From assembly GCA_937927845.1 (NCBI GenBank), contig CALFXE010000302.1, forward strand, positions 1 through 11,621: 11,621 bases of DNA, read 5' to 3'. Each line of letters opens with the position of its first letter. Position 1 is the stretch's first letter. Position numbers and translations under genes: made by a program. The notes under the pieces were generated by a model. The model saw only the letters and a program-made list of their open reading frames with translations, had not been told where the DNA came from and did no database searches. The DNA comes from an uncultured Paludibacter sp. (GTDB lineage Bacteria; Bacteroidota; Bacteroidia; Bacteroidales; Paludibacteraceae). Below are positions 1 through 7,817 of the stretch, piece after piece.

Positions 1-68
1 ATCTGAATTATGCTAACCTTTTTACTATTTTCTTATATCGAACTCACGTTAATTACTATTCAGATAGG

Positions 69-1115
69 GTGGAGGAGGTTATTTTACACACCGGACAACA
101 TTATGATACTGAGATGTCGGATGTGTTTTTTAATGAGTTAAATATCCCCATGCCTAAATATAATCTGAATATCGGTTCGGGTAATCACGGAGAACAAACT
201 GCTAAAATGATTTCAGGAATTGAGAATGTGCTTTTAAGTGAACATTATGATGCAATAATCCTATATGGTGATACAAATTCTACCTTGGCAGGTGCTGTAG
301 CAGCTTCTAAACTGCATATTCCTATAGTTCATATTGAAGCCGGTCTGCGGTCGTTTAATATGGCTATGCCGGAAGAAATTAATCGTATTGTTTGTGATCA
401 ATTGTCGACTTTGCTGTTTGCTCCAACAGATACTGCCATAAGTAATCTCAGGCATGAAGGTTTTTTTGATTCTAAAGCGACTTTTACTGATGGAAATAAA
501 CGTAATGTATATAATTCAGGAGATATTATGTACGATAATTCCCTATTTTTTGCAAAGGTTGCCGAACAAAAAACGGATATTATTCAACGTTTAGGTCTGT
601 GTGATAATAAATTTATATTAGCTACAATTCATCGTGATAATAATACTGATAATCCTGAACGTTTGGAGGCTATAGTTGATGCATTACATGCTATTGCTAA
701 TCAGTACGATATAGAGATTATTTTACCTATTCATCCCCGTACAAAAAATATTCTAAAGAAGCCTGAATATCAACGAATATCGGAAAAATTACAAGGAAAA
801 ATCCGATTGATACCGCCTGCAAGCTTTTTTGAAATTGTTGAATTGGAAAAGCATGCTCAAATCATATTGACTGATTCAGGTGGTGTGCAAAAAGAGGCTT
901 ATTTCTTTAAAAAGCCATGTGTTATACTACGTTCCGAAACGGAATGGTTGGAAATAGTAGAACAGCAAGCCGGTATAGTTACCGATGCTGATACTCAGTG
1001 TATTATCAATGCTTATCAAACTCTTATAACAAGAGATATAGATTATGCTCCTGTTTTTGGCAATGGTAAAGCGGCTGAGTTTATAGTTGAAAAAATAATT
1101 GAATCATTATCGTAA
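69..1115 (+). CDS. wecB: Non-hydrolysing UDP-N-acetylglucosamine 2-epimerase (WecB/MnaA family), N-terminus missing or altered
   Basis: This cytosolic enzyme interconverts UDP-GlcNAc and UDP-ManNAc, supplying ManNAc for surface polysaccharide. Visible motifs, numbered from the GTG at 69: HTGQHYD at 7-13; GDTNST at 67-72 (D68); HIEAGLRS at 88-95 (E90); MPEEINR at 100-106; TIHRDNN at 186-192 (H188); HPRT at 222-225; and the UDP-binding DSGGVQKEA at 269-277. D68, E90, one of E102/E103, and H188 correspond to the catalytic Asp, two Glu and His of the family. Intact members are about 365-385 residues and begin with a GxRPQFIK motif some 20 residues before EEVI. The frame stays open from 69 back to base 3, but that stretch has no such motif in any frame. 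Only the last residues before 69 (NYYSDR) look plausible. I therefore start at 69, where recognisable homology begins; a partial call from base 3 is equally defensible. The neighbouring deacetylase suggests the end of a polysaccharide locus. Confidence 0.9.
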   Translation: MEEVILHTGQHYDTEMSDVFFNELNIPMPKYNLNIGSGNHGEQTAKMISGIENVLLSEHYDAIILYGDTNSTLAGAVAASKLHIPIVHIEAGLRSFNMAMPEEINRIVCDQLSTLLFAPTDTAISNLRHEGFFDSKATFTDGNKRNVYNSGDIMYDNSLFFAKVAEQKTDIIQRLGLCDNKFILATIHRDNNTDNPERLEAIVDALHAIANQYDIEIILPIHPRTKNILKKPEYQRISEKLQGKIRLIPPASFFEIVELEKHAQIILTDSGGVQKEAYFFKKPCVILRSETEWLEIVEQQAGIVTDADTQCIINAYQTLITRDIDYAPVFGNGKAAEFIVEKIIESLS

Positions 1116-1157
1116 TGCGGGTTATGGTAATGGCGGTTACGATACGAGAAATTTGTT

Positions 1158-1165
1158 TATCTTTG
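1158..1165 (+). promoter_or_regulatory. Possible -7 box (TATCTTTG) before the deacetylase gene
   Basis: TATCTTTG fits the Bacteroidota -7 consensus TAnnTTTG and lies 16 bases before the ATG at 1182. No TTTG -33 box is seen at the right spacing; the nearest candidate is a weak GTTA near 1136. The site could be a weak or chance match, and the gene may simply be read through from the epimerase 66 bases upstream. Confidence 0.3.
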
Positions 1166-1181
1166 GCAAAATAATACTTTT

Positions 1182-1988
1182 ATGCTCGATTTCACTCCCT
1201 CTAAATATAAAAAACTCTTGACTGCTGTGCAGAAGGCAGGATATAACTTTTTGACTTTTGAAGATTATTGCTTGAAGTACGCAAATGGTAAAGACGTGCA
1301 GGCAAAAGATAAAATTGTTGTTTTGCGCCATGATGTGGATAGAAAACCTAAAAACTCTTTGAAGTTAGCACAAATTGAGGCTTTATTAGGAATTAAAGCA
1401 ACATACTTTTTCAGAATTGTACCTGAAAGTAATCAGCCTGTTTATATCTTGCAAATTGCTGCGCTGGGTCATGAAATTGCTTATCATTACGAGGATTTGT
1501 CGATTGCTAATGGTGATGTGCATAAAGCATATGATTCTTATGTCAAAAATCTGGAGTATTTCCGTCAGTTCTATGATGTAAAAACAATCTCAATGAATGG
1601 GAGTCCTATGAGTAAGTTTGATAATCGGGATGTTTGGAAAGAGTATAATTATAAGGATTTAGGGATTATCGGCGAGCCGTACTTCGATTTTATTGATGAA
1701 ACCGTGAATGATGTAAATGGTAAAAAGTTCTATTTTACTGATACGGGTGGTATGTGGGATGGTGATAAGTATAATGTACGAGATAAGGCAATTGGTAAAA
1801 ACAACTCTCAAAAGGTTTCTGTTCATACAACATTAGATCTTATTAACTTTCTAAGTTCAAATGATAATATTGACGTGGTTATGATTAATACGCATCCTCA
1901 GCGGTGGATTGAAAATAAACTATTGTGGATGATTGAATTTGTTGTTCAACGATTTAAGAATATCATTAAGTGGATGATTGTAAAATAG
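1182..1988 (+). CDS. Polysaccharide deacetylase-like (NodB/CE4-related) protein
   Basis: This 268-residue cytosolic-looking protein has no signal peptide. It resembles the CE4/NodB-related proteins found in capsule and O-antigen loci. Markers are a beta-strand ending in LRHDVD at 48-53, in the place of the CE4 catalytic Asp motif; TYFFR at 74-78; GHEIAYHYEDL at 96-106; MNGSP at 138-142; GIIGEPY at 161-167; a TDTGGMW block at 186-192 followed by NVRDK; and THPQRW at 237-242 near the C-terminus. In classical CE4 enzymes the second motif is H(S/T)xxH. Here H102 is present but the second His position is Leu106, so metal binding is atypical. I recall the YHYEDL and THPQRW blocks from a subfamily in surface-glycan clusters. 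The likely role is removing or sensing an acyl group on a sugar or lipid-linked glycan, but the substrate is unknown. The ATG at 1182 is the only good start: the in-frame stop upstream leaves no other ATG, GTG or TTG. Confidence 0.8.
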   Translation: MLDFTPSKYKKLLTAVQKAGYNFLTFEDYCLKYANGKDVQAKDKIVVLRHDVDRKPKNSLKLAQIEALLGIKATYFFRIVPESNQPVYILQIAALGHEIAYHYEDLSIANGDVHKAYDSYVKNLEYFRQFYDVKTISMNGSPMSKFDNRDVWKEYNYKDLGIIGEPYFDFIDETVNDVNGKKFYFTDTGGMWDGDKYNVRDKAIGKNNSQKVSVHTTLDLINFLSSNDNIDVVMINTHPQRWIENKLLWMIEFVVQRFKNIIKWMIVK

Positions 1989-1996
1989 AATGGAAA

Positions 1997-2920
1997 TTAT
2001 CTGTATTTACCGTCTCCAAAATCTGATAAAATACTCAAATAGCTGTTGTAGCGCGACTGACTGATTTGATGGTTTTCTACTGCTTTTAATACTGCACAAT
2101 CCGGTTCGTGTATATGTGTGCAGTTCGTAAATCTACAGTTTTTTGATGTTTTAAATATCTCTTTGAAATAGTGACTTATCTCGTCTTGCTCCATATCTAT
2201 AGTACCGAATCCTTTTATTCCGGGTGTGTCTATTATTAATCCTCCATTCTCTAATTCATACATCTGCGAGAAAGTTGTGGTATGTGTTCCTCTATTATGA
2301 AAGAATGAAATTTCATTAGTTTTGATGATGGATTCCGGTAGTAATGAGTTGATTAATGTGGATTTTCCTACTCCTGAATTACCTGATATTAAAGTGGTTT
2401 TATCTTTTAAGTATTTGCTCAGTTCAATGGAGCTTTCTTTTTGTATTGCAGATATCATAAATACCGGATAACCAATAATTTCATATAGTGATTTCAATGC
2501 TTCGGCATATTGCATTTCATCATCATTATATAAGTCGGTTTTGTTTATAACTATACATGCCGGTATATTGTAAGCTTCTGCTGACGCTATAAATCTGTCG
2601 ATAAAGATTGTGGATGTTTCTGGATAATTGATGGTAACTACTAAAATAACCAAATCTAAGTTGGCTGCCAATATGTGCGATTGCTTTGATAAATTGGATG
2701 ATCGCCTGATAATATAGTTTTTTCGATCATGAATATCACTGATTATTCCTGTCTCATCATCTGAAAGGGCAAATTCAACAAAATCTCCTACAGCAATCGG
2801 ATTGGTGCTTTTTATGTCTTTTAATCGTAAATTACCTTTGATTTTGCAGTTGTATGATTGACCTCCTTCTGTTTTTACCTCATACCAACTACCTGTGTTT
2901 TTTGTTACTAAACCTTTCAT
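1997..2920 (-). CDS. rsgA: Small ribosomal subunit biogenesis GTPase RsgA
   Basis: RsgA is a circularly permuted GTPase that binds the 30S subunit late in assembly, checks the decoding centre and leaves after GTP hydrolysis. The 307-residue protein is full length for the family. It has an N-terminal OB-fold (about 1-70). The G motifs follow in permuted order: G4 NKTD at 126-129, G5-like SAI at 157-159, P-loop GNSGVGKS at 180-187, switch GTHTTT at 211-216 and G3 DTPG at 231-234. A C-terminal zinc site follows, with C262, C267, H269 and C275. It is the last gene of a minus-strand unit, starting 4 bases after the TPR gene, so it is probably co-transcribed with it and translationally coupled. Its stop lies 8 bases from the stop of the convergent deacetylase gene, which leaves no room for a separate terminator. 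Confidence 0.97.
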   Translation of the reverse strand: MKGLVTKNTGSWYEVKTEGGQSYNCKIKGNLRLKDIKSTNPIAVGDFVEFALSDDETGIISDIHDRKNYIIRRSSNLSKQSHILAANLDLVILVVTINYPETSTIFIDRFIASAEAYNIPACIVINKTDLYNDDEMQYAEALKSLYEIIGYPVFMISAIQKESSIELSKYLKDKTTLISGNSGVGKSTLINSLLPESIIKTNEISFFHNRGTHTTTFSQMYELENGGLIIDTPGIKGFGTIDMEQDEISHYFKEIFKTSKNCRFTNCTHIHEPDCAVLKAVENHQISQSRYNSYLSILSDFGDGKYR

Positions 2921-2924
2921 TTTA

Positions 2925-5144
2925 CTATTCTAATGGTTCGATAGTAAAAGATAATTCATCTAACAATAAAGAAATTTCATCTTCATCAACTCCATTTGCT
3001 TTCAAATACCCCTTGTCTGAATTTATCTGATCAATATTTAATTGGAGATTTCCATCACTTAATTCAACACTTTTCTTGTAAAATTCTAATGCTCCTTTTC
3101 TGTCTTTTTTGCATAATGCAATATGACCGGCATTAAGAAAGTCGTTGTTAGTGGGTAATGCAGATAAAATTTTCTCTAAATAATATTCAGCTTGAGGAAT
3201 ATTGCGGGTAACAAATGCACACCAGCTAATCGAACGCAACACCATTTCATTGTCGGGTGCACTTTGCTCGATTTCCATATATGCTTGCAAAGCTTCTTTG
3301 TGTTTATCAGACCTGACCAAGCATTTTGCTATTTGTATTTTTGTGTTTACCTGATTGGGCTTTAAGAAGTCTGCATGTTTGTAAAACTCTATTGCTTTCT
3401 CAAAATCACCGATTATCCTGTAACAAAATGCTATCTTTTTTATCGTCCAAACATCATCAGGCAGTATTATGTCTGATTTTAAGTATGCTTGTAAGGCATC
3501 GTGTATCTGTGAGTTTTGCTGATATGCAAATCCTATTTTCTGATATAATGCTGCGGAGGGTTCTGACTCCTGTATTATTTCTGAAAATAAATTGATAGCC
3601 TGTGAGTATAGTTTTTTTGTGAAATAATATTCTGCAACTTGTGTTTTTATCTCACTTGAAGATGATAACAAACTGAAAAATGTTGTATTATGCATCTTTA
3701 AAGATAACTTGAAAATATCTTGAAAATCAGTATGATGTGGATTGATTCTGAAAAAGCGAAATAAGTCTTGTACGTATTGTCTGGCTATATTTCTTGCTGC
3801 AATATCAGGTTTTAATAGGGTTTCATCCTTTGTGATTTCTTCTAATTGCTCAGATTCCATTTTGAAGGAATTACTCATCATTTTACGCTGAGTTTGCGGC
3901 ATTTGCATCACACTTAAACAAAAAGAATATTTATCGGAATTACAGATGATACTGTTATTTAAAAATGCTGTCAGAATAGACTTTTCATTATTTTGAAATA
4001 GAGATTCAACAGCAGAATATTCAGGATCGAAGGGTAGAAACCAATTGGATGTCTCGTTGAAGAAAGAAAAATTCTTTAACATCGAAAATGTGCTCATATA
4101 GACATCTGCTCCTTCTAACTGTAACTCCGTTAGTTCTTGGAGTTTATCTGCAATACCACTTTGCTCCAAAATCTCATTCCATTCGGGATTTTCCTCTCCC
4201 CATTCATCTGATTTTATAAGGTTTTCTGCATCAAGCTTGTCTTTGATAATCGGACTCATCTTCATAACTTCAGGGAGAATTTCTTCTCTCATTCTTTTAG
4301 TTATTTTATCTGTTTCGGATGTGCCGATAATTAAGAAGAAGATATTTTTTAAATTCTCTGTAATGGTGCTGTTGTCAAATAAAATCACCAATCTGTTTCT
4401 TATCGATGGATAAAATTTTAGAATGTCATCGTATTTGGTGTATATGAAACATAGTCCGACTAATGCTCTTTGTCTTATTTGTATGTTTTCGTGTTGACAA
4501 ATATCAAGCAACATAATTAATTTTTCTTCATCAAACATTCTCCATAAATTAAGTGTCAATGCTGATGTAATCAAACATTTCTCCACTATTCCCGGATAAT
4601 CTTTATGAGTAATTTTCTGAAAGACGGCTTTGTCTTCTTCTTGAAAATTTGTACTTAACCAATAAATAGCAAATAAATCCGGTAGTAGTTTTTCGAAATT
4701 ATATCTACTTTGTGTTGTGCCACTCTGTTCTAAACTTATTGTTGTATCAACTAATTCACTCTGTTTGTGAAAATACTGTAGAGAATCAAATAAAGCTGAT
4801 GTCGATTGGAAATGTAATTTATGTGGGTAATATCTTTTCTGTGTATATTCGAAATTAGTTGAATTTCTGAACATTAACTCTTCCTTGAGTGTGCTGATCA
4901 GATTTATCAGCTTTGCCACTTGTTTGTTGTATATTGTTTTTCTTTCCGGATCGTCAACGCCTGCGACAAAGTATTGAAGCATAAACCGGTAATTGCGTAC
5001 CATGTCCTCAAAGTTATCCTTGATATCTCCTCGATTCAACTCATATACTAACAAACGGGTTTTGTCGAATGCTAATTTAAGTTTACCTGCTAAAAGTAAA
5101 CTGATAACTGACTTGTAAGTCGACTCAATCTGTGAAGCATTCAT
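2925..5144 (-). CDS. Large TPR/HEAT-like repeat protein of unknown function
   Basis: This 739-residue protein has no signal peptide or membrane segment, so it is probably a cytosolic scaffold. The N-terminal half is alpha-helical. Residues about 185-260 look like HEAT or armadillo-type repeats, with an INIQIRQRALVGL-like helix at 219-232. A central aromatic-rich block (about 345-375) carries the FSFFNETSNWFLPF stretch. Residues about 503-700 hold five or six tetratricopeptide repeats, clearest at 533-562, 566-598, 600-631, 634-664 and 668-698, with the expected A/G-Y pattern and DFEKAIEFYK-type helices. I recall similar TPR proteins in Bacteroidales but know of no assigned function. It starts 10 bases after the crp-like gene and ends 4 bases before rsgA, so the three form one transcript. 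A link to ribosome assembly or stress control is inference from this arrangement only. Base composition matches its neighbours. Confidence 0.85.
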   Translation of the reverse strand: MNASQIESTYKSVISLLLAGKLKLAFDKTRLLVYELNRGDIKDNFEDMVRNYRFMLQYFVAGVDDPERKTIYNKQVAKLINLISTLKEELMFRNSTNFEYTQKRYYPHKLHFQSTSALFDSLQYFHKQSELVDTTISLEQSGTTQSRYNFEKLLPDLFAIYWLSTNFQEEDKAVFQKITHKDYPGIVEKCLITSALTLNLWRMFDEEKLIMLLDICQHENIQIRQRALVGLCFIYTKYDDILKFYPSIRNRLVILFDNSTITENLKNIFFLIIGTSETDKITKRMREEILPEVMKMSPIIKDKLDAENLIKSDEWGEENPEWNEILEQSGIADKLQELTELQLEGADVYMSTFSMLKNFSFFNETSNWFLPFDPEYSAVESLFQNNEKSILTAFLNNSIICNSDKYSFCLSVMQMPQTQRKMMSNSFKMESEQLEEITKDETLLKPDIAARNIARQYVQDLFRFFRINPHHTDFQDIFKLSLKMHNTTFFSLLSSSSEIKTQVAEYYFTKKLYSQAINLFSEIIQESEPSAALYQKIGFAYQQNSQIHDALQAYLKSDIILPDDVWTIKKIAFCYRIIGDFEKAIEFYKHADFLKPNQVNTKIQIAKCLVRSDKHKEALQAYMEIEQSAPDNEMVLRSISWCAFVTRNIPQAEYYLEKILSALPTNNDFLNAGHIALCKKDRKGALEFYKKSVELSDGNLQLNIDQINSDKGYLKANGVDEDEISLLLDELSFTIEPLE

Positions 5145-5154
5145 AATTAATTGT

Positions 5155-5856
5155 TTAACCCATTTTGCTGATTCTCAACAATCTGTCATCGTCAATAATT
5201 TTTAGTTTTCTGCCATCCATTGCTATAATCTGCTCATTTACAAAGTTGGAAAGCGTTCTTATAGCATTCGATGTGGTCATATTTGAGAGGTTTGCAAGAT
5301 CTTCTCTTGACAGATAAATACTGATAGTTGCGCCATCTTCTTCTAAACCATAGTTCTTTTTCAACATTAGAAGTGCTTCGGCTAATCTTCCACGAATATG
5401 TTTTTGAGTGAGGTTTACTGTTCGTGCATCTGATGCTCCCAAATCACTCGCTAATTCTTCTAAGAATCTGTAACAGAATGCATTGTTATGTCTTAAAATA
5501 GAGAGAAATATATCAGATCTTATCATGTAAATTGTGGATGCTTCAAAGGCTGCAACATTGGTATTGTATGGCTGATTTGCAATAATTGCGCGGTAACCAA
5601 AATGCTCACCCGGTTTCAACATCCTAATTATCTGTGCTCTGCTGCCTACACCTTCTTTGTAGACTTTTACCTTGCCTGATTCCAATATCATCATATGCGT
5701 AGGTATCTCGCCCTCACAATGTATCATTTCGTTCTTTTTAAAATGATGTATTGTGTGGTTATTTCGTACAAACTGCCTTTCGTCTGTGGTTAAAACATCC
5801 CAGACTGTCATAACTTCATCAATTGGTCTTGCTGATTGAAAATTCTTTTTTGACAT
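5155..5856 (-). CDS. Crp/Fnr-family transcriptional regulator
   Basis: This 233-residue protein has an N-terminal cyclic-nucleotide-binding-like beta-barrel (about 18-130), a long dimerisation helix (about 125-165) and a C-terminal winged helix-turn-helix. The recognition region is LSREDLANLSNMTTSNAIR at 182-200, the usual Crp position. The phosphate-binding cassette is not canonical. Where Crp has a GE...RS(A) signature, this protein reads GEHFGYRA at 83-90 and then YNTNVAAF at 97-104, so cAMP binding is doubtful. Only two cysteines (47 and 128) are present, not an Fnr-type Fe-S cluster set, so oxygen sensing through a 4Fe-4S cluster is also unlikely. It heads the unit with the TPR gene and rsgA and is divergent from the lnb-like gene. 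It could control its own promoter and the divergent one through the 164-base gap, but I see no obvious Crp palindrome there. Confidence 0.92.
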   Translation of the reverse strand: MSKKNFQSARPIDEVMTVWDVLTTDERQFVRNNHTIHHFKKNEMIHCEGEIPTHMMILESGKVKVYKEGVGSRAQIIRMLKPGEHFGYRAIIANQPYNTNVAAFEASTIYMIRSDIFLSILRHNNAFCYRFLEELASDLGASDARTVNLTQKHIRGRLAEALLMLKKNYGLEEDGATISIYLSREDLANLSNMTTSNAIRTLSNFVNEQIIAMDGRKLKIIDDDRLLRISKMG

Positions 5857-5897
5857 ATGTTGAAAGGAAATATGTTAGACAACACTGTTTTAAAGCA

Positions 5898-5928
5898 CAA
5901 ATTTAGAGTATATTTTTGAAAATACAAA
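5898..5928 (-). promoter_or_regulatory. Bacteroidota-type promoter for the crp-TPR-rsgA unit
   Basis: On the minus strand the -7 box reads TAAATTTG (5905 to 5898), matching TAnnTTTG. The -33 box reads TTTG (5928 to 5925), with 19 bases between them. The predicted transcript would start about 35 bases before the ATG at 5856. Both boxes and the spacing match the consensus for the primary sigma factor of this phylum. Confidence 0.7.
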
Positions 5929-5964
5929 ATATAAGTATGAAAGTATTATAGTATCAAGAAATGT

Positions 5965-5997
5965 TTTGTTATGTATGAAAGAAAAATGTTACTTTTG
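5965..5997 (+). promoter_or_regulatory. Bacteroidota-type promoter for the lnb-like operon
   Basis: The -33 box TTTG (5965-5968) is followed after 21 bases by the -7 box TACTTTTG (5990-5997), a perfect TAnnTTTG. The ATG of the first gene is at 6021, giving a short leader of roughly 15-20 bases without a Shine-Dalgarno tract, as is usual in this phylum. It probably drives 6021-9622 as one operon. Confidence 0.75.
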
Positions 5998-6020
5998 CGG
6001 ATAATAAAAAAAGTATATAA

Positions 6021-7244
6021 ATGAGACAGATTACTTCAATAATTATCGTATTAACACTTCTAATTCCAAAATTGTTTGCTGAAACAATTAATTATGGTGA
6101 TTCCACAATTGTTAGTTTGCTGACATGCGAACCGGGTAAAGAACTGTATTCTCAGTTTGGACATACAGCTATAAGAATACAAGATACGCAAGGTGTGGAT
6201 ATGGTTTATAATTATGGCATCTTTGATTTTAGAACTGAGAATTTTTATTGGAAGTTTTTGAAAGGGCAGACTGACTATATGCTTGGTGTGTATCCTACCG
6301 AACATTTTATTGATGAATATAGCAAGCGAAATTCTACTGTCTGGGAGCAGGTATTGAATATGAATAAGATGGAGAAGAAACGTCTCATTGAATTTCTGAA
6401 TGAAAATAATCTACCTCAAAACAGAGTATATAGATATAATTTCGTTTATGATAATTGTTCTACTCGACCTTATGATATGATTAACAAGGCTTTAATAAAG
6501 GTTGCTGCTGTAGATGTAAACTATGAACCTGAAACATACAGGAAAATGATTAATGGCTATATAGATGATTTTCCTTGGTCGAGGGCAGGTGTTAATCTGG
6601 TCTTTGGCATGGATGCCGACAAGATAGTAAGAAATCAGCAACGTGTTTTCCTACCTGAAAATCTTAAAGAAATGATTCAAGCAACTAAATTGATATACAT
6701 GGAGGATACAAGAAATACAATTCCACTTGTTTCAAAAGCTAATATCCTTGTACAATCCACCCCTTCTAAACAAAATTCTATCAATTATCTATGGCATCCA
6801 TTTACTATCAGTTTTTTATGGTTGATACTTGGTATTGTGCTGATGTTTAATCGTTTCAATATTGATGCTTTAAGAAATAAAATGTTCGACAGCTTTTTGT
6901 TTTTGGTTACAGGTTTAGGCGGATTGATAATATTTATGTTTATGTTTTTCTCTGAACATCCATTTACAGGGAAAAATATTAATATTCTTTGGATGAATCC
7001 TATGAATTTATTACTTGCTTTGATGGTATGGAAAAGGAGTCCTCGTAAGTTTTTCTTCTTCTATAATATTATTTATATATTCATGATTCTGTTAAGTTTC
7101 ATTGTGGTAGTGTTTATGGTGCACTCGTCTGTATATGATTTAGTTCCTTTGCAAATTCTTATTTTTGCAAGAGTTGTTTGGAGAGAAGAACGATTGCTGC
7201 ATATCTTATTCGTTCCTACTGATACAGGAATTAAATGGAGATAA
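6021..7244 (+). CDS. lnb: DUF4105 membrane protein, probable lipoprotein N-acyltransferase Lnb
   Basis: DUF4105 proteins of Bacteroides have been reported as the lipoprotein N-acyltransferase Lnb, which completes triacylation of outer-membrane lipoproteins in a phylum lacking a typical Lnt. This 407-residue protein has an N-terminal signal or anchor helix (about 4-20) and a periplasmic DUF4105 domain (about 25-235). The domain carries TCEPGKELYSQFGHTAIR (35-52; C36, H48), YNYGIFDF (63-70), FYWKFLKGQTDYMLG (75-89) and YRYNFVYDNCSTRP (137-150; C146). It is followed by four or five membrane segments (about 259-276, 290-310, 320-337, 345-367 and 374-386). H48 and C146 are the likely catalytic pair by conservation; this is inferred here, not shown. 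It leads an operon with a hexapeptide protein, lptB and murB, an envelope-assembly setting that fits the role. The family call is firm; the exact reaction rests on homology. Confidence 0.85.
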   Translation: MRQITSIIIVLTLLIPKLFAETINYGDSTIVSLLTCEPGKELYSQFGHTAIRIQDTQGVDMVYNYGIFDFRTENFYWKFLKGQTDYMLGVYPTEHFIDEYSKRNSTVWEQVLNMNKMEKKRLIEFLNENNLPQNRVYRYNFVYDNCSTRPYDMINKALIKVAAVDVNYEPETYRKMINGYIDDFPWSRAGVNLVFGMDADKIVRNQQRVFLPENLKEMIQATKLIYMEDTRNTIPLVSKANILVQSTPSKQNSINYLWHPFTISFLWLILGIVLMFNRFNIDALRNKMFDSFLFLVTGLGGLIIFMFMFFSEHPFTGKNINILWMNPMNLLLALMVWKRSPRKFFFFYNIIYIFMILLSFIVVVFMVHSSVYDLVPLQILIFARVVWREERLLHILFVPTDTGIKWR

Positions 7245-7268
7245 TATTTAAAATCTTAAAATAAAATA

Positions 7269-7796
7269 ATGGCTTTAATTAAATCGGTTAGAGGCTTTAA
7301 TCCTGTATATGGAAAAGATTGTTATTTTGCTGAGAATGCAACAATAATAGGTGATGTTATTATGGGTGATGGCTGTAGTGTGTGGTTTAATACCGTACTT
7401 CGAGGGGATGTAAATTCCATTCGTATCGGTAACCATGTGAATATTCAAGATGGTTCTGTGCTTCATACTTTGTTTGAAAAATCGGTTGTTGAGATTGGCG
7501 ATTATGTGTCAATCGGACATAATGTTACCGTTCATGGTGCCAAAATAGATAATTATGCTCTTATAGGCATGGGAGCAATTCTTTTGGATTATGCTGAGGT
7601 TGGCGAAGGTGCTATTGTGGCGGCAGGTTCTTTAGTGTTGAGTAATACCAAGATTCCTCCTTATACACTTTGGGCAGGCGTTCCGGCAAAGTTTATCAAG
7701 AATGTTGAGCCTCAACAAACTCATGAGATGAATAGAAAAATTGCGCATAATTATGCTATGTATGCGGGATGGTATAAAGAGGAAGAAAAATTGTAA
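7269..7796 (+). CDS. Gamma-carbonic-anhydrase-like left-handed beta-helix protein (YrdA/PaaY type)
   Basis: The 175-residue protein is built of hexapeptide repeats that form a left-handed beta-helix (about 10-145), typical of trimeric gamma-carbonic anhydrase-like proteins. The three metal-ligand histidines are in place: H66 in QDGSVLH, and H84 and H89 in GHNVTVHG. The family's WFNTVLRGD block is at 39-47, and a C-terminal helix carries WAGVPAKFIKNV at 135-146. Members bind a divalent metal. Some hydrate CO2, but most close bacterial homologues have no firm physiological role, and some are described as acyltransferase-like. It lies 24 bases after the lnb-like gene and 21 before lptB, so it is co-transcribed with envelope genes. 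That placement does not prove an envelope function. Confidence 0.92.
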   Translation: MALIKSVRGFNPVYGKDCYFAENATIIGDVIMGDGCSVWFNTVLRGDVNSIRIGNHVNIQDGSVLHTLFEKSVVEIGDYVSIGHNVTVHGAKIDNYALIGMGAILLDYAEVGEGAIVAAGSLVLSNTKIPPYTLWAGVPAKFIKNVEPQQTHEMNRKIAHNYAMYAGWYKEEEKL

Positions 7797-7817
7797 GCTT
7801 ACATATAAAATTCTTTA

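Noticed and set aside
1115..1174. 19-codon reading frame overlapping the epimerase stop (ATG at 1115)
   Set aside because: It is short, has no recognisable product and is out of frame with the deacetylase; at most it is a chance frame.
3326..3595. 89-residue plus-strand open frame
   Set aside because: It lies wholly inside the TPR gene on the other strand, with cysteine- and leucine-rich low-quality translation and no recognisable motif.
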